Assembly: GCA_964464635.1 (NCBI GenBank)
Contig: CAYXGT010000006.1
Coordinates: 1 to 53,345 of the forward strand
Reading direction: 5' to 3'
Length of the DNA: 53,345 bases
DNA from: CAYLMG01 sp964464635
Lineage (GTDB): Bacteria > Planctomycetota > Phycisphaerae > Sedimentisphaerales > Anaerobacaceae
The notes beneath the pieces were generated by a model. It made no database searches. It saw nothing but the letters and a program-made list of their open reading frames with translations, and was not told where the DNA came from. The position numbers and the translations under genes are program-made. How positions within the stretch are numbered: position 1 is the stretch's first letter; every line of letters begins with the position of its first letter. Below are positions 16,612 to 25,489 of this stretch, piece after piece.

Positions 16612-17529
16612 ATGGCGAAAAAAAGGCTGAAAGAGAGAATGCGAGAAGGGCTATTTCTCCTTGACGGTGCTATGGGTTCGCATTTACTCGCTCAGGGTAT
16701 TAAAGCGGGCAGGGCACTTACTTATGCGAATATAGAATCTGCAAAGATAGTGTATGAAATTCATAAATCTTATTTCCAGGCCGGTAGCGATGCCGTTATT
16801 ACAAATACTTTTAGTGCCAACAAATTTTTGCTCACACGCTACGAGCTTGCTGACAAGGTTGATGAAATTAATAAGGCTGGTGCAAAGATTGCACGTGATG
16901 CTGCCGGTGAAGACAGGTATGTACTGGGTGACCTCGGTCCCAGCGGTGAGTTTCTTGAGCCGCTGGGAAACGTAAAGCCAGATGACTTAAAGGCCGCTTA
17001 TAGCAAGCAGGCTGAGGCTTTACTTATAGGGGGGGTGGATGGTTTTATAATTGAGACTATGAGCGCTGCTGATGAAATTTCAGCGGCAATAAAGGCGGTA
17101 CGGTTTGTTTGCGGAAGATTGCCGGTTTTTGCGTCAATGGCATTTGATAAGGTTAGCGACGGCTTCAAAACTTCAATGGGAGTGGATGTATCGACAGCCA
17201 TATCAGCTATGATCGAAGCCGGTGCTGACGCCGTAGGCTTTAACTGCGGAACCATATCGCTTGGTGATTACGAAATTCTGGCCGGTGAGTATGTCGCGGT
17301 TGCTAGGGCACTTAAGGAAGATGTAGCGATTTATGCAGAACCTAATGCCGGCACGCCGGTGCTCGATTCCGGAAGGGCTGTTTATCGTATCCTGCCGGAA
17401 GATTTTGCTCTGACTGTTAAAGAGATTTACTATGCCGGTGTACATTTAATCGGAGGCTGCTGCGGTACAGGACCTGAACATATCAAAGCGATAGCAGAGC
17501 TTTTAAGGCACAAAAAAAAGCAAGCTTAA
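16612..17529 (+). CDS. Homocysteine S-methyltransferase family protein
   Basis: A 305-residue zinc-dependent barrel of the MetH N-domain/BHMT type. LLDGAMGSHL starts the barrel, ITNTFSANKF and FASMAFDKVSDGFKTSMGV follow, and the zinc ligands are Cys212 (FNCGT) and Cys283/Cys284 (GGCCGT). The protein would activate homocysteine (or another thiol) for methyl transfer. As a stand-alone domain it needs either a separate corrinoid protein or betaine/S-methylmethionine as donor, and neither partner is visible. It may work with the MetX-MetW fusion at 22.1 kb. Confidence 0.85.
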   Translation: MAKKRLKERMREGLFLLDGAMGSHLLAQGIKAGRALTYANIESAKIVYEIHKSYFQAGSDAVITNTFSANKFLLTRYELADKVDEINKAGAKIARDAAGEDRYVLGDLGPSGEFLEPLGNVKPDDLKAAYSKQAEALLIGGVDGFIIETMSAADEISAAIKAVRFVCGRLPVFASMAFDKVSDGFKTSMGVDVSTAISAMIEAGADAVGFNCGTISLGDYEILAGEYVAVARALKEDVAIYAEPNAGTPVLDSGRAVYRILPEDFALTVKEIYYAGVHLIGGCCGTGPEHIKAIAELLRHKKKQA

Positions 17530-17575
17530 AAGCCTTAAGCTTTCTGTTGGTAGTGTAAATACTACACGCTTTTTT
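17522..17575 (+). terminator. Possible terminator after the homocysteine methyltransferase gene
   Basis: An 8-bp stem AAGCTTAA/TTAAGCTT (17522-17542) overlaps the stop codon, followed by a 5-bp hairpin GTAGT/ACTAC (17550-17565) and six T (17570-17575). The stems are AT-rich and weak, so efficiency is doubtful. Confidence 0.4.
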
Positions 17576-17629
17576 CCAAAATAGCCGCAAAATTTATTTC
17601 GAAAAAAGACTTTGGCCTGTTTAGTTTTC

Positions 17630-17658
17630 TTGACTTTTCAGGCGTTTGAGATTATTCT
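17630..17658 (+). promoter_or_regulatory. Promoter of gyrA
   Basis: TTGACT (17630-17635), a 17-base spacer and TATTCT (17653-17658). The predicted start lies near 17665, about 45 bases before ATG 17710. Confidence 0.55.
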
Positions 17659-17709
17659 AATTGCTGTTAAAATTGAAGCCAATATTCTGTATAGGACGGC
17701 GAAAGCACT

Positions 17710-20421
17710 ATGAAGGAGTCCGAGTCGATTGAGGAGCGGTTCGAGGATATGTGTATCCTCGATGAGCTTAAGAATTCATATCTGAACTACGCAATGAGCG
17801 TGATTGTTTCTCGTGCTCTACCTGACGTTCGTGACGGCCTGAAACCCTCACAGCGGCGTATTCTCGTGGCGATGAATGATTTGAGCCTTGGGCCGAGAAG
17901 CAAGCACAGAAAGTGCGCAAAGATTGTCGGTGACACCGGTGGTAACTACCATCCTCACGGCGACCAGGCAACCTATGGAACACTGGTACGGCTGGGCCAA
18001 AACTGGAATATGAGATATACCCTTGTTGACCCGCAGGGCAATTTCGGAAGTATAGACAATGACCCGCCCGCGGCGATGAGATATACAGAGGCAAGATTGA
18101 CTTCCGCGGCGATGGATATACTCGATGACCTTAAATACGACACCGTCGATTTCGTGCCCAACTATGATGAGACAAGGACTGAGCCCGTCGTTTTGCCGTC
18201 GAAGTTTCCAAGTCTTCTTGTGAACGGCTCGACAGGAATTGCGGTTGGTATGGCGACGAACATACCGCCTCATAACATAGGTGAAATTTGTGATGCGATG
18301 CTTTTGGTTATTAATGACCCCAACTGCGGATTCAAGGATATTATGAAGGTTCTCCCCGGCCCTGATTTTCCCACAGGCGCGAATATTTGCGGTAGCAAGG
18401 GCATTATCGATGCCTACACGACCGGCAGGGGGCATCTGATGGTTCGGGCTGAGACCAAGATTGAGAGCAGCAAGCGGGGCAAAGAAGTAATTGTAATAAC
18501 AGAAATCCCTTATATGGTAATCAAGACGACGATTGTTTCCAAGACTGCCGACTGCGTTCGTAACAATCAAATATCCGAGATTACCGACGTGCGTGACGAG
18601 TCCGACCGTCACGGCCTGCGTATAGTTGTTGAGCTGAAAAAAGATGCTGATGCTCAGGTAGCTTTGAATAAGCTGTATCGTTATACACCCCTGCAGTCAA
18701 CATTTGCAATAGCAAACATAGCGCTGGTGAATAACCGTCCCGAGATATTAAATATCAAACAGATGCTCAGTCTTTTCATTGAGCATCGCAAGATTGTCAT
18801 TCGTCGTCGCAGCAGCTTTCTGCTGAAAAGATGCCGTAACAGGGCACACATTCTCGAAGGCCTTATACTCGCCGTAAGTGACATCGACGAGATTATAGAG
18901 ATAATCAAAAAATCTCCCGACGCTCCGACAGCAAAGCTGAACCTGATGAAAAAACCGCTGCTGCTGGAAGAGACCGCAACACTCAAAAAAATCTTACCCA
19001 GGGCTTTCGTTAAGGAAAAAAGCAAATCCAAACATTATTTGACCGGCCCGCAGGCCGACGCCATATTAACGATGCAGCTTCAGAGACTCACAGGCCTTGA
19101 AATGGAAAAGCTCGCCAAAGAGTACGTCGGCCTTGTCGAACAAATAGAAGGTTTTGAAGCGATACTGGCGAATGAGCGGATTTTGATGGATGTGATTCGC
19201 GAAGACATATACGAGATAAAGGAGAGATACAACGACAAGCGGCGAACGAGAATTGTGGGCTCAGCCGAGCAGCTTGACGTCGAAGATTTAATCGCGGAAG
19301 AAGAGGTGATAGTAACGCTGAGTCACGAAGGTTATATCAAGCGAATGCCTATAGACACTTATCGCAAGCAGGGCAGAGGCGGTATGGGAATTATCGGCTC
19401 GGATACAAAGGAAGGTGATTTTATAGAGCATCTTTTCGTCGCCTCGACCCACGATTATCTCCTGATTTTTACCAACAGGGGCAAGTGCTACTGGCTGAAA
19501 GTCTATGACGTGCCCAGTATGTCAAGGCAAAGCAAGGGAAGGAGCATTGCGAATCTTCTTAAGCTCGGCGACCAGCAGATAGCACAGGTCATTAATGTTC
19601 GCAAATTTGATGATGAGCAACGTCAGCTTGTAATGGCAACAAAAAATGGTGTTATAAAAAAGACGAGGCTTAATGCTTACAGCCATCCGAGAGCAACAGG
19701 TGTTATTGCTATTAATCTTGACCCTGATGATTCGGTCATTGGAGTTGTTATGACCGGCGGGCAGAACCATATTGTACTTGGTACCCGCGAAGGAATGGCA
19801 ATAAGATTTGACGAGAACCACGTCCGTTCGATGGGCAGAAGCGCACGCGGCGTCAGGGGGATAAGGCTCAGGACGAAGGATTACGTTGTCGGTATGGTGA
19901 TTGCCGAGAAAAACGCCGCACTGCTCACGGTATGTGAGAAAGGTTACGGCAAGAGAACAAGCTTTGATAATTACAGGTCTCAGTCCAGAGGCGGTGTCGG
20001 CCTGAAAAATATCAAAACATCGGAACGCAACGGCAAAGTCGTGGCACTGGAATCGGTTCAGTATTCGGATGAGATTATGCTGATAACCGCAAACGGTATA
20101 ATTATCAGGACAGGCCTCGACCAGATTCGCTCGATAGGAAGAAATACGCAGGGTGTGCGCCTGATAAAGCTCAAGGCCGGCGACAAACTCGTGGCTGCGG
20201 AAAAAATAGTAATCGAAGGCGAGAGAAACTCAAATAAGAAAAAAGAAAACAAAAATAACTCACAAAGTAAACCCGAATCGAAAGTCAAAACTAATCCTGA
20301 GAAAAAGTCAAAGCCGAAGAATAAATCTAAAACCGCCTCTGGAAAAAATACAAAATCGAAAAAGAAAAATATTCAACCTAAAAAGAAAATACAAGGCAAA
20401 AAGAAACGTAAATCAAGATAG
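17710..20421 (+). CDS. gyrA: DNA gyrase subunit A with lysine-rich tail
   Basis: A 903-residue type IIA topoisomerase A subunit. ALPDVRDGLKPSQRRIL and HPHGD lie in the winged-helix domain and Tyr125 (AAMRYTEARL) is the DNA-cleaving tyrosine. The C-terminal half has six beta-pinwheel blades (GRGGMGI, ATGVIAI, SARGVRGI, RGGVGLKN, TQGVRLI among them). The canonical GyrA box QRRGGKG is represented by KQGRGGMG, so assignment as gyrase rather than topoisomerase IV rests on blade number and length. Unusually, the last ~65 residues are almost only Lys, Asn, Ser, Pro, a basic tail. holA follows 32 bp downstream; gyrB is not in the window. Confidence 0.9.
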   Translation: MKESESIEERFEDMCILDELKNSYLNYAMSVIVSRALPDVRDGLKPSQRRILVAMNDLSLGPRSKHRKCAKIVGDTGGNYHPHGDQATYGTLVRLGQNWNMRYTLVDPQGNFGSIDNDPPAAMRYTEARLTSAAMDILDDLKYDTVDFVPNYDETRTEPVVLPSKFPSLLVNGSTGIAVGMATNIPPHNIGEICDAMLLVINDPNCGFKDIMKVLPGPDFPTGANICGSKGIIDAYTTGRGHLMVRAETKIESSKRGKEVIVITEIPYMVIKTTIVSKTADCVRNNQISEITDVRDESDRHGLRIVVELKKDADAQVALNKLYRYTPLQSTFAIANIALVNNRPEILNIKQMLSLFIEHRKIVIRRRSSFLLKRCRNRAHILEGLILAVSDIDEIIEIIKKSPDAPTAKLNLMKKPLLLEETATLKKILPRAFVKEKSKSKHYLTGPQADAILTMQLQRLTGLEMEKLAKEYVGLVEQIEGFEAILANERILMDVIREDIYEIKERYNDKRRTRIVGSAEQLDVEDLIAEEEVIVTLSHEGYIKRMPIDTYRKQGRGGMGIIGSDTKEGDFIEHLFVASTHDYLLIFTNRGKCYWLKVYDVPSMSRQSKGRSIANLLKLGDQQIAQVINVRKFDDEQRQLVMATKNGVIKKTRLNAYSHPRATGVIAINLDPDDSVIGVVMTGGQNHIVLGTREGMAIRFDENHVRSMGRSARGVRGIRLRTKDYVVGMVIAEKNAALLTVCEKGYGKRTSFDNYRSQSRGGVGLKNIKTSERNGKVVALESVQYSDEIMLITANGIIIRTGLDQIRSIGRNTQGVRLIKLKAGDKLVAAEKIVIEGERNSNKKKENKNNSQSKPESKVKTNPEKKSKPKNKSKTASGKNTKSKKKNIQPKKKIQGKKKRKSR

Positions 20422-20453
20422 TTTTCTCAGCTATCTAAAAGAATGACAGGCAG

Positions 20454-21440
20454 ATGGTTGAAGCCAGGGCTAAATCAGAAAAAAAAAGTTTTCCGGTTTA
20501 TGTAATCGCCGGCAAAGATAAAACACTGCTCAGCGCAGAATGTGAAAAGCTTATAGAAAAACTCTTACCGCCCGCTGAACGAATGACCGCTCTTTTCACC
20601 CCTGACCCAAAGCACGTCTTAGTCAACGAAGTATTGGATGAATTGAGGACACTTCCCTTTTTAGCTCAAAAAAAAGTCGTTGTAATCAGTGACTCGGATA
20701 AATTCATATCGGACAACCGGCAGTTACTCGAGAACTATTTTGATAATCCCTGCCCGACGGCGGCCCTGATTTTGACAGTAGAGAGTTGGCCCTCAAATAC
20801 CAAACTCGCAAAAAAACTGCCCGAATGCGGCAAATTGATTGCTGTTACCGAGCCTAAGGGCCGCCAGCTTAACAAACGCCTTATTCAGTACGCCTCAGAC
20901 GCCCACAACAAACAGCTCACCTGGGATGCATCGGAGCTTATAATCGAGCTGGCCGGCGACCAGCTCGGCAGACTTTATACGGAAATTGATAAGCTGGCAA
21001 TATTTTCGCAAACACAAAAAGAAATAACAATTGAACATATAGAGTCACTCATAGGCCGAAACCGGCTTTTCAATGCCTTCGAAGTCATCGACAGTTGTCT
21101 TGCCGGAAACTCGCAACAGGCCGTTAGCAGGCTAAGGGAAATGTTGGCTGCAGACCGCTCCGCAGAATATACGGTAGTAGGCGCTTTTGCATATCATATA
21201 CGTAAAATGTTCAGAGCCAAAGCTATGTTGAACAAAGGCCTGAGAACAGATGAAATTGCAAAGCGGGTGAGAGTATGGTCGATTAAGCAGGCCTTTTTCG
21301 AACAGCTAAAAAAATTGACTCTACAGCAGATAGGCTCCCTTTTAGAGCGCCTCGCCCTGATCGATTACAAAATAAAAACCGGCAGGACAAAAGCAAATAT
21401 AGCCATAGAGCAGTTGGTTTTAAGCCTTGCCGGCACTTAA
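20454..21440 (+). CDS. holA: DNA polymerase III delta subunit
   Basis: A 328-residue clamp-loader subunit. FPVYVIAGKDKTLLSAECEKLI is the start of domain I, with the strand-helix pattern of HolA; IIELAGDQLGRLYTEIDKLAIF marks the domain II/III boundary, and the C-terminus (YKIKTGRTKANIAIEQLVLSLAG) is the usual HolA ending, where E. coli has a similar hydrophobic tail. The delta subunit opens the beta clamp. It follows gyrA by 32 bp and probably shares its transcript. Start ATG 20454 is 32 bases past the gyrA stop; no strong ribosome site is visible. Confidence 0.85.
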   Translation: MVEARAKSEKKSFPVYVIAGKDKTLLSAECEKLIEKLLPPAERMTALFTPDPKHVLVNEVLDELRTLPFLAQKKVVVISDSDKFISDNRQLLENYFDNPCPTAALILTVESWPSNTKLAKKLPECGKLIAVTEPKGRQLNKRLIQYASDAHNKQLTWDASELIIELAGDQLGRLYTEIDKLAIFSQTQKEITIEHIESLIGRNRLFNAFEVIDSCLAGNSQQAVSRLREMLAADRSAEYTVVGAFAYHIRKMFRAKAMLNKGLRTDEIAKRVRVWSIKQAFFEQLKKLTLQQIGSLLERLALIDYKIKTGRTKANIAIEQLVLSLAGT

Positions 21441-21645
21441 TTCCTGTATTGATTTACTGCCGAAGCTATAAACAAAAAATAAGTTTAGCTGAGAGCAGAT
21501 TTCTCACCTTTTGAAATTAAAGCTCTCTTTCTCAGGCAACCTCTTGATATACCCTGGCTTTAAGTTATCCAACACCGAGCAAAGTAACAGCAGCATCCCG
21601 GTGGCTCGAGACAAATCTAAGTTTTACAGTAATCCGTTACCTGCT

Positions 21646-21891
21646 TTAGGCCCTGCCGATTTTCTTCAGGTATCTCTTCGACTTCTTTAATCCCATTCTC
21701 GATGCTTTTTTCTTGACTGTATCAACGCTGCGCCTCAGTTTCTTGGCTATCATAGCGGTCGGGTTTTCAGCGAAAAGCTTTTTTAGCGTGTTCACATCGG
21801 CCGTTGGCCACATGCCCTTTCTGCCTTTGCCTTTCTTTGCCCTGGACTTCTTCGCTGCTCTTTTCCTTTTAGCTTTCCTTTTTTTTGCCAT
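21646..21891 (-). CDS. Small basic DNA-binding protein, histone H1-like tail plus helical domain
   Basis: An 81-residue protein. The first ~30 residues are Lys/Arg/Ala-rich (MAKKRKAKRKRAAKKSRAKK) like histone H1 or Hc1 tails; the rest, WPTADVNTLKKLFAENPT then IAKKLRRSVDTVKKKASRMGL, resembles a short helix-turn-helix of the SANT/Myb sort. ATG 21891 has AAAGGA 7 bases upstream; the frame is open further to 21924 but without a site. It is likely an abundant nucleoid-associated protein. It is monocistronic, read against the flanking genes. Family name not recognised with certainty. Confidence 0.7.
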   Translation of the reverse strand: MAKKRKAKRKRAAKKSRAKKGKGRKGMWPTADVNTLKKLFAENPTAMIAKKLRRSVDTVKKKASRMGLKKSKRYLKKIGRA

Positions 21892-22081
21892 TTTGCATCC
21901 TTTCGCTAAATGATACAAAACCAATTTTGACTATCTGAATCCATTAAACCTGTTGATTATAATTTATGTCCGACTCCAGCCTTCTGTCAAGTCTTTTTGC
22001 ATTTTTTTAAATAAAAAATACGTCACCTTTTTATCCTTGTCTCCGGCGACAAATCTGCAAGCTGTTTTGTTCCCGCTGCTC

Positions 22082-22109
22082 TTTACAATCATTAATTTGG
22101 TGTTATACT
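22082..22109 (+). promoter_or_regulatory. Promoter of the metX-metW fusion, implying a leaderless mRNA
   Basis: TTTACA (22082-22087), 16-base spacer, TATACT (22104-22109). Transcription would start at about 22116-22120, that is at or just before the ATG at 22120, and no ribosome-binding site lies between. A leaderless transcript is therefore likely. Confidence 0.5.
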
Positions 22110-22119
22110 TTGTTCAGCT

Positions 22120-23913
22120 ATGGCAAAAATTGATGAAAATTCGGTCGGTATTGTCGAAACTAAATCGGTTCGTCTCGTCGATGAGGATAGCCCCCTGCGC
22201 CTCCGGAGCGGTAAAAATCTGGCTCCCATCGATGTTGATTATGAGACTTATGGCCGGCTTAACGACTCTGGCGATAATGCGGTTCTTATCTGCCACGCAC
22301 TCAGTGGAGGCTCCCACGTCGCAGGATACCACAGCCCCGATGACACCAAACCAGGCTGGTGGGACGAGCAGATAGGGCCTGGCAAAAACATCGACACAAA
22401 CAAATATTTTGTAATCTGTTCCAATTTTCTTGGAAGCTGCTACGGCACTACAGGCCCATCCTCAATCAATCCCAAGACGGGTAAGCCTTACGGCCTGGAC
22501 TTTCCCATAATCACAATAGCAGATATGGTAAAGGTCCAGAAGCTGCTTCTTGATAAGCTCGGAATAAAAAGGCTTCTCGCTGTCATTGGCGGCTCTATGG
22601 GAGGTATGCAGGTTCTGCAGTGGGCTATTGAATACCCTGATTTTGTCAAAGCCGCTATCCCCGTTGCTACATCCACGCACCTTGGAGCCCAGGCGATTGC
22701 CTTCGACGCAGTGGGAAGAAATGCTATTCTCGCCGACCCGAGCTTTGCTCAGGGACAATACTCAAATCAAAATCAGCCGGCCAGAGGCCTGGGCATCGCA
22801 AGAATGATAGGGCACATTACTTACCTGTCTGAGCAGGGTATGAGAGAAAAATTTGGAAGAGAGCTTAGAAATGCGGAACAATACAGCTATGATTTTAATT
22901 CCGAATTTGCCGTTGAAACATATCTCGACTATCAGGGCCGCTCGTTCGTCGAAAGATTCGATGCCAACAGCTATCTGTATATCTCCAAAGCGATGGATTA
23001 TTTCGACCTGCAAAAGGACTACGGCTCGGTACAAAAGGCATTTGAAAATGTCAAATCCAGATTCCTCGTAATCAGCTTTGCAAGTGACTGGCTGTTCACT
23101 CCCGCTCAGTCTGAAGAAATTGTTGATGCCATTGCTGCCAACAGGAAACTTGTCAGCTACTGCAATATTGAATCTCCGTACGGCCATGACGCATTTCTTC
23201 TTGAGCCCGTTGCACTTGGCCGGCTTATAGCAGCTTTTCTTGAAGCGACCCATAAACCGGACATAAAAAGACTTCCGAAATCTCTTCCCCACGAAAAAAC
23301 AGGCTTTTTTGAATCTGGCCTGCGGGCGCGAGTTGATTGCAAAATCATCGAATCAATCGTCGAGCAAAACGCCTCTGTCCTTGATGTCGGCTGCGGTGAC
23401 GGGCAGTTGCTCGCCAATCTTGTTGAGGATAAAGCCATCAAAGCCGAAGGCATCGAGCTTGATTACGATTATATCTTCGCCTGTATCAGCCGAGGCATCC
23501 CCATTATTCAGCGGGACATTGAAAGAGGGCTTTCCTATTATCTGGATAAATCTTTCGATATCGTTATTTTGTCACAAACCCTGCAGACTCTCAAAAATCC
23601 TAAAAAGGTCTTTGAAGAGCTTTTGAGAGTCGGGAAAAAAATTATTATAAGCTTTCCGAACTTCGCTTACTGGAAGTGTCGTGCCCAGCTTTTCTTCAAA
23701 GGAAAGGCACCCGTTACAAAACATCTGCCTTATACCTGGCACGATTCGCCGAATATACATTTCCTTTCTATGAAAGATTTCGAAGAATTTTGCAAAGAAC
23801 TCGGTGCAAAGGTTGAAAACAAAATTCCCCTCACCAAAACGAGCGAAAGACCCGTCAAATTCGCACCGAACCTCTTCGCCGAGCAGGTCGTTTATGTAAC
23901 AAGCAAAGAATAA
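22120..23913 (+). CDS. metXW: MetX-MetW fusion: homoserine O-acyltransferase joined to MetW
   Basis: A 597-residue protein made of two normally separate proteins. Residues ~1-390 are an alpha/beta-hydrolase homoserine O-acyltransferase: ALSGGSHVAG, the nucleophile Ser159 in GGSMGGMQ, and a late Asp/His pair (ASDWLF, YGHDAF). Residues ~400-597 are MetW, an AdoMet-methyltransferase-like fold with LDVGCGDGQLL (Asp422) and IELDYDYI. In bacteria metX and metW are often adjacent and MetW is required for MetX activity, so the fusion makes biological sense. It would make O-acylhomoserine for methionine synthesis. A promoter is seen just upstream. Confidence 0.9.
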   Translation: MAKIDENSVGIVETKSVRLVDEDSPLRLRSGKNLAPIDVDYETYGRLNDSGDNAVLICHALSGGSHVAGYHSPDDTKPGWWDEQIGPGKNIDTNKYFVICSNFLGSCYGTTGPSSINPKTGKPYGLDFPIITIADMVKVQKLLLDKLGIKRLLAVIGGSMGGMQVLQWAIEYPDFVKAAIPVATSTHLGAQAIAFDAVGRNAILADPSFAQGQYSNQNQPARGLGIARMIGHITYLSEQGMREKFGRELRNAEQYSYDFNSEFAVETYLDYQGRSFVERFDANSYLYISKAMDYFDLQKDYGSVQKAFENVKSRFLVISFASDWLFTPAQSEEIVDAIAANRKLVSYCNIESPYGHDAFLLEPVALGRLIAAFLEATHKPDIKRLPKSLPHEKTGFFESGLRARVDCKIIESIVEQNASVLDVGCGDGQLLANLVEDKAIKAEGIELDYDYIFACISRGIPIIQRDIERGLSYYLDKSFDIVILSQTLQTLKNPKKVFEELLRVGKKIIISFPNFAYWKCRAQLFFKGKAPVTKHLPYTWHDSPNIHFLSMKDFEEFCKELGAKVENKIPLTKTSERPVKFAPNLFAEQVVYVTSKE

Positions 23914-23935
23914 TTCTATCCTGCCCGAACTTTTA

Positions 23936-24661
23936 TCATCGTTTGGGAGTTTCAAGGCCGTGCTCGGTCATTAACTGCTCGTCGAGCATAATCTTTTCAA
24001 CGTTACCCTCCGCAATAATGCGTCCGCCGTCTATAAGAACAATACTTTCAGCCACTGAAAAGGCAAAGTTCATATCGCAGGTTGCTTTAACGAGAGTTTG
24101 AGGTAGTTTTTTTAATAATCCTGTCAGGTTATTTCGGTGTCTTGGGTCAAGGCTGCCTTCCGGCTCATCGAACGTAATTATCTTTGGCCGCATTGAAAGT
24201 ATTGTGGCTATCGCAGCCGCTCTTTTCTGGCCTGCTGACAAATGATGCGGCGCCTTCTCTCCCATCCCGCTTAAACCCACTGTCTCAAGTGCCTCGGCAA
24301 CCCGCTGCTCGACCTGCTTTGCTTCCAGGCCCATATTAAGAGGACCGAACGCAACATCATCCTGCAGCGTCGGCATAAACAACTGGTCGTCCGGATTATC
24401 CAGGCAGCTTCCGATTATTGCCCTTATCTTTCTTATATTCTTTTTATTAACTTCAAGCCCGTCGATAAAAACCTTGCCGCTGCCTCCTAAAAATCCCGCC
24501 ATTGCTAAAAGCAAAGTTGATTTTCCCGCCCCGTTCGGCCCGATTAGCGCAACCTTCTCACCGGCCTGGATGCTCAGATTAATATCCTCCAGTGCCGTTG
24601 TCCCGTCCGGATACTTATAACTTAAGTTTTTGATTTCAACTGCATTTGACATCGAATTCAA
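23936..24661 (-). CDS. nikO: Nickel/cobalt ECF transporter ATPase
   Basis: A 241-residue ECF-type ABC ATPase. Walker A GPNGAGKST, signature LSAGQKRAAAIA and Walker B IITFDEPEGSLDP are intact; the Q-loop lies in NPDDQLF. It follows the T-component gene with no gap (stop 24662 next to start 24661). The neighbours NikMN and NikQ, and NikR upstream, point to nickel rather than cobalt. The last ~20 residues (GRIIAEGNVEKIMLD) close the ABC domain without extra parts. It is the last gene of the long leftward operon starting near 31.6 kb. Confidence 0.9.
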   Translation of the reverse strand: MNSMSNAVEIKNLSYKYPDGTTALEDINLSIQAGEKVALIGPNGAGKSTLLLAMAGFLGGSGKVFIDGLEVNKKNIRKIRAIIGSCLDNPDDQLFMPTLQDDVAFGPLNMGLEAKQVEQRVAEALETVGLSGMGEKAPHHLSAGQKRAAAIATILSMRPKIITFDEPEGSLDPRHRNNLTGLLKKLPQTLVKATCDMNFAFSVAESIVLIDGGRIIAEGNVEKIMLDEQLMTEHGLETPKR

Positions 24662-25438
24662 TCAGCCTAAAATTGGTTTAACAAAAATAAATAGTCCAGC
24701 CGTAAAAGCCGCCGCCAAAAATATAAAAATCAAATCAGCCGCTCGCACCCTCAGCTTCGATAAGCTGTGCCAGTTCCCATTAAAGCCCCGTCCCTCCATA
24801 GCAATATTGACACGCTGTGCCGTATCGATGCTCCGGCCTAAAAGTGAGCCTATCATTGATGAAGCAACCTTGACTTCTCTTTTTAATCCGAGATTCTTCA
24901 GTTTTCTGCCGCTCCTCGCACGAATCATATGATGTGCCCTGTCGATTAATATAAAAATGTAGCGATACAAGAAACCGAGCTGGATAACCAGTATTTTTGG
25001 AAATCCGAGTTTCTGCAGCCCGCATAGCAGATTAGAAAAACGAGTTGTCGAGACCAGCGCAATCAAAGCCATCATTGTAATAATAAACTTACCTAAAATC
25101 GTAAAACATCGAAGCCAGCCGGTCGTAATATCCCAAAAATACGGGCCGAATGCTATCCTTACCTCGCTTCTGTCATAGAATACGCTGCTGAATGCAAGTA
25201 CCAGAATAAACGGGCTTACTATCAAAATCTGTTTGAAAACAAATCTCAGCGGAATGCCGGCCAATACCAGCACGGCGAAAGGCCCGACCGCATAACAGAA
25301 TAATATGCTGACCGAAGTTCGCGGCAGTGAAATCACAACGGCCGTGAATAAAACAGTAACAATGAACTTCACCCTGCTGTCAAGCCGGTGGATAACAGAA
25401 TCCTGGTAAGCAAATTTATCTATATGCGCATGGTGCAT
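24662..25438 (-). CDS. nikQ: Nickel/cobalt ECF transporter transmembrane component (CbiQ/NikQ)
   Basis: A 258-residue T component. After a polar N-terminus with DSVIHRLDSRVKFIVTVLF, five or six membrane helices follow, and the cytosolic coupling helices contain IRARSGRKLKNLGLKREVKVASSMIGSLLGRSIDTAQRVNIAMEGRGFNG; the A-R-x / G-R-S-type motifs are those that contact the ATPases. It joins NikO and NikMN into an ECF importer. It lies between nikMN (51 bp) and nikO (0 bp). Confidence 0.9.
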   Translation of the reverse strand: MHHAHIDKFAYQDSVIHRLDSRVKFIVTVLFTAVVISLPRTSVSILFCYAVGPFAVLVLAGIPLRFVFKQILIVSPFILVLAFSSVFYDRSEVRIAFGPYFWDITTGWLRCFTILGKFIITMMALIALVSTTRFSNLLCGLQKLGFPKILVIQLGFLYRYIFILIDRAHHMIRARSGRKLKNLGLKREVKVASSMIGSLLGRSIDTAQRVNIAMEGRGFNGNWHSLSKLRVRAADLIFIFLAAAFTAGLFIFVKPILG

Positions 25439-25489
25439 ATATGAGATTAAAAGCTATTATGTTTTAAAGGCAAAGAAATTTTTAGAGCC

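Noticed and set aside
17848..18612. A 254-codon minus-strand frame inside gyrA
   Set aside because: It lies wholly opposite well-conserved gyrA codons and has no recognisable features.
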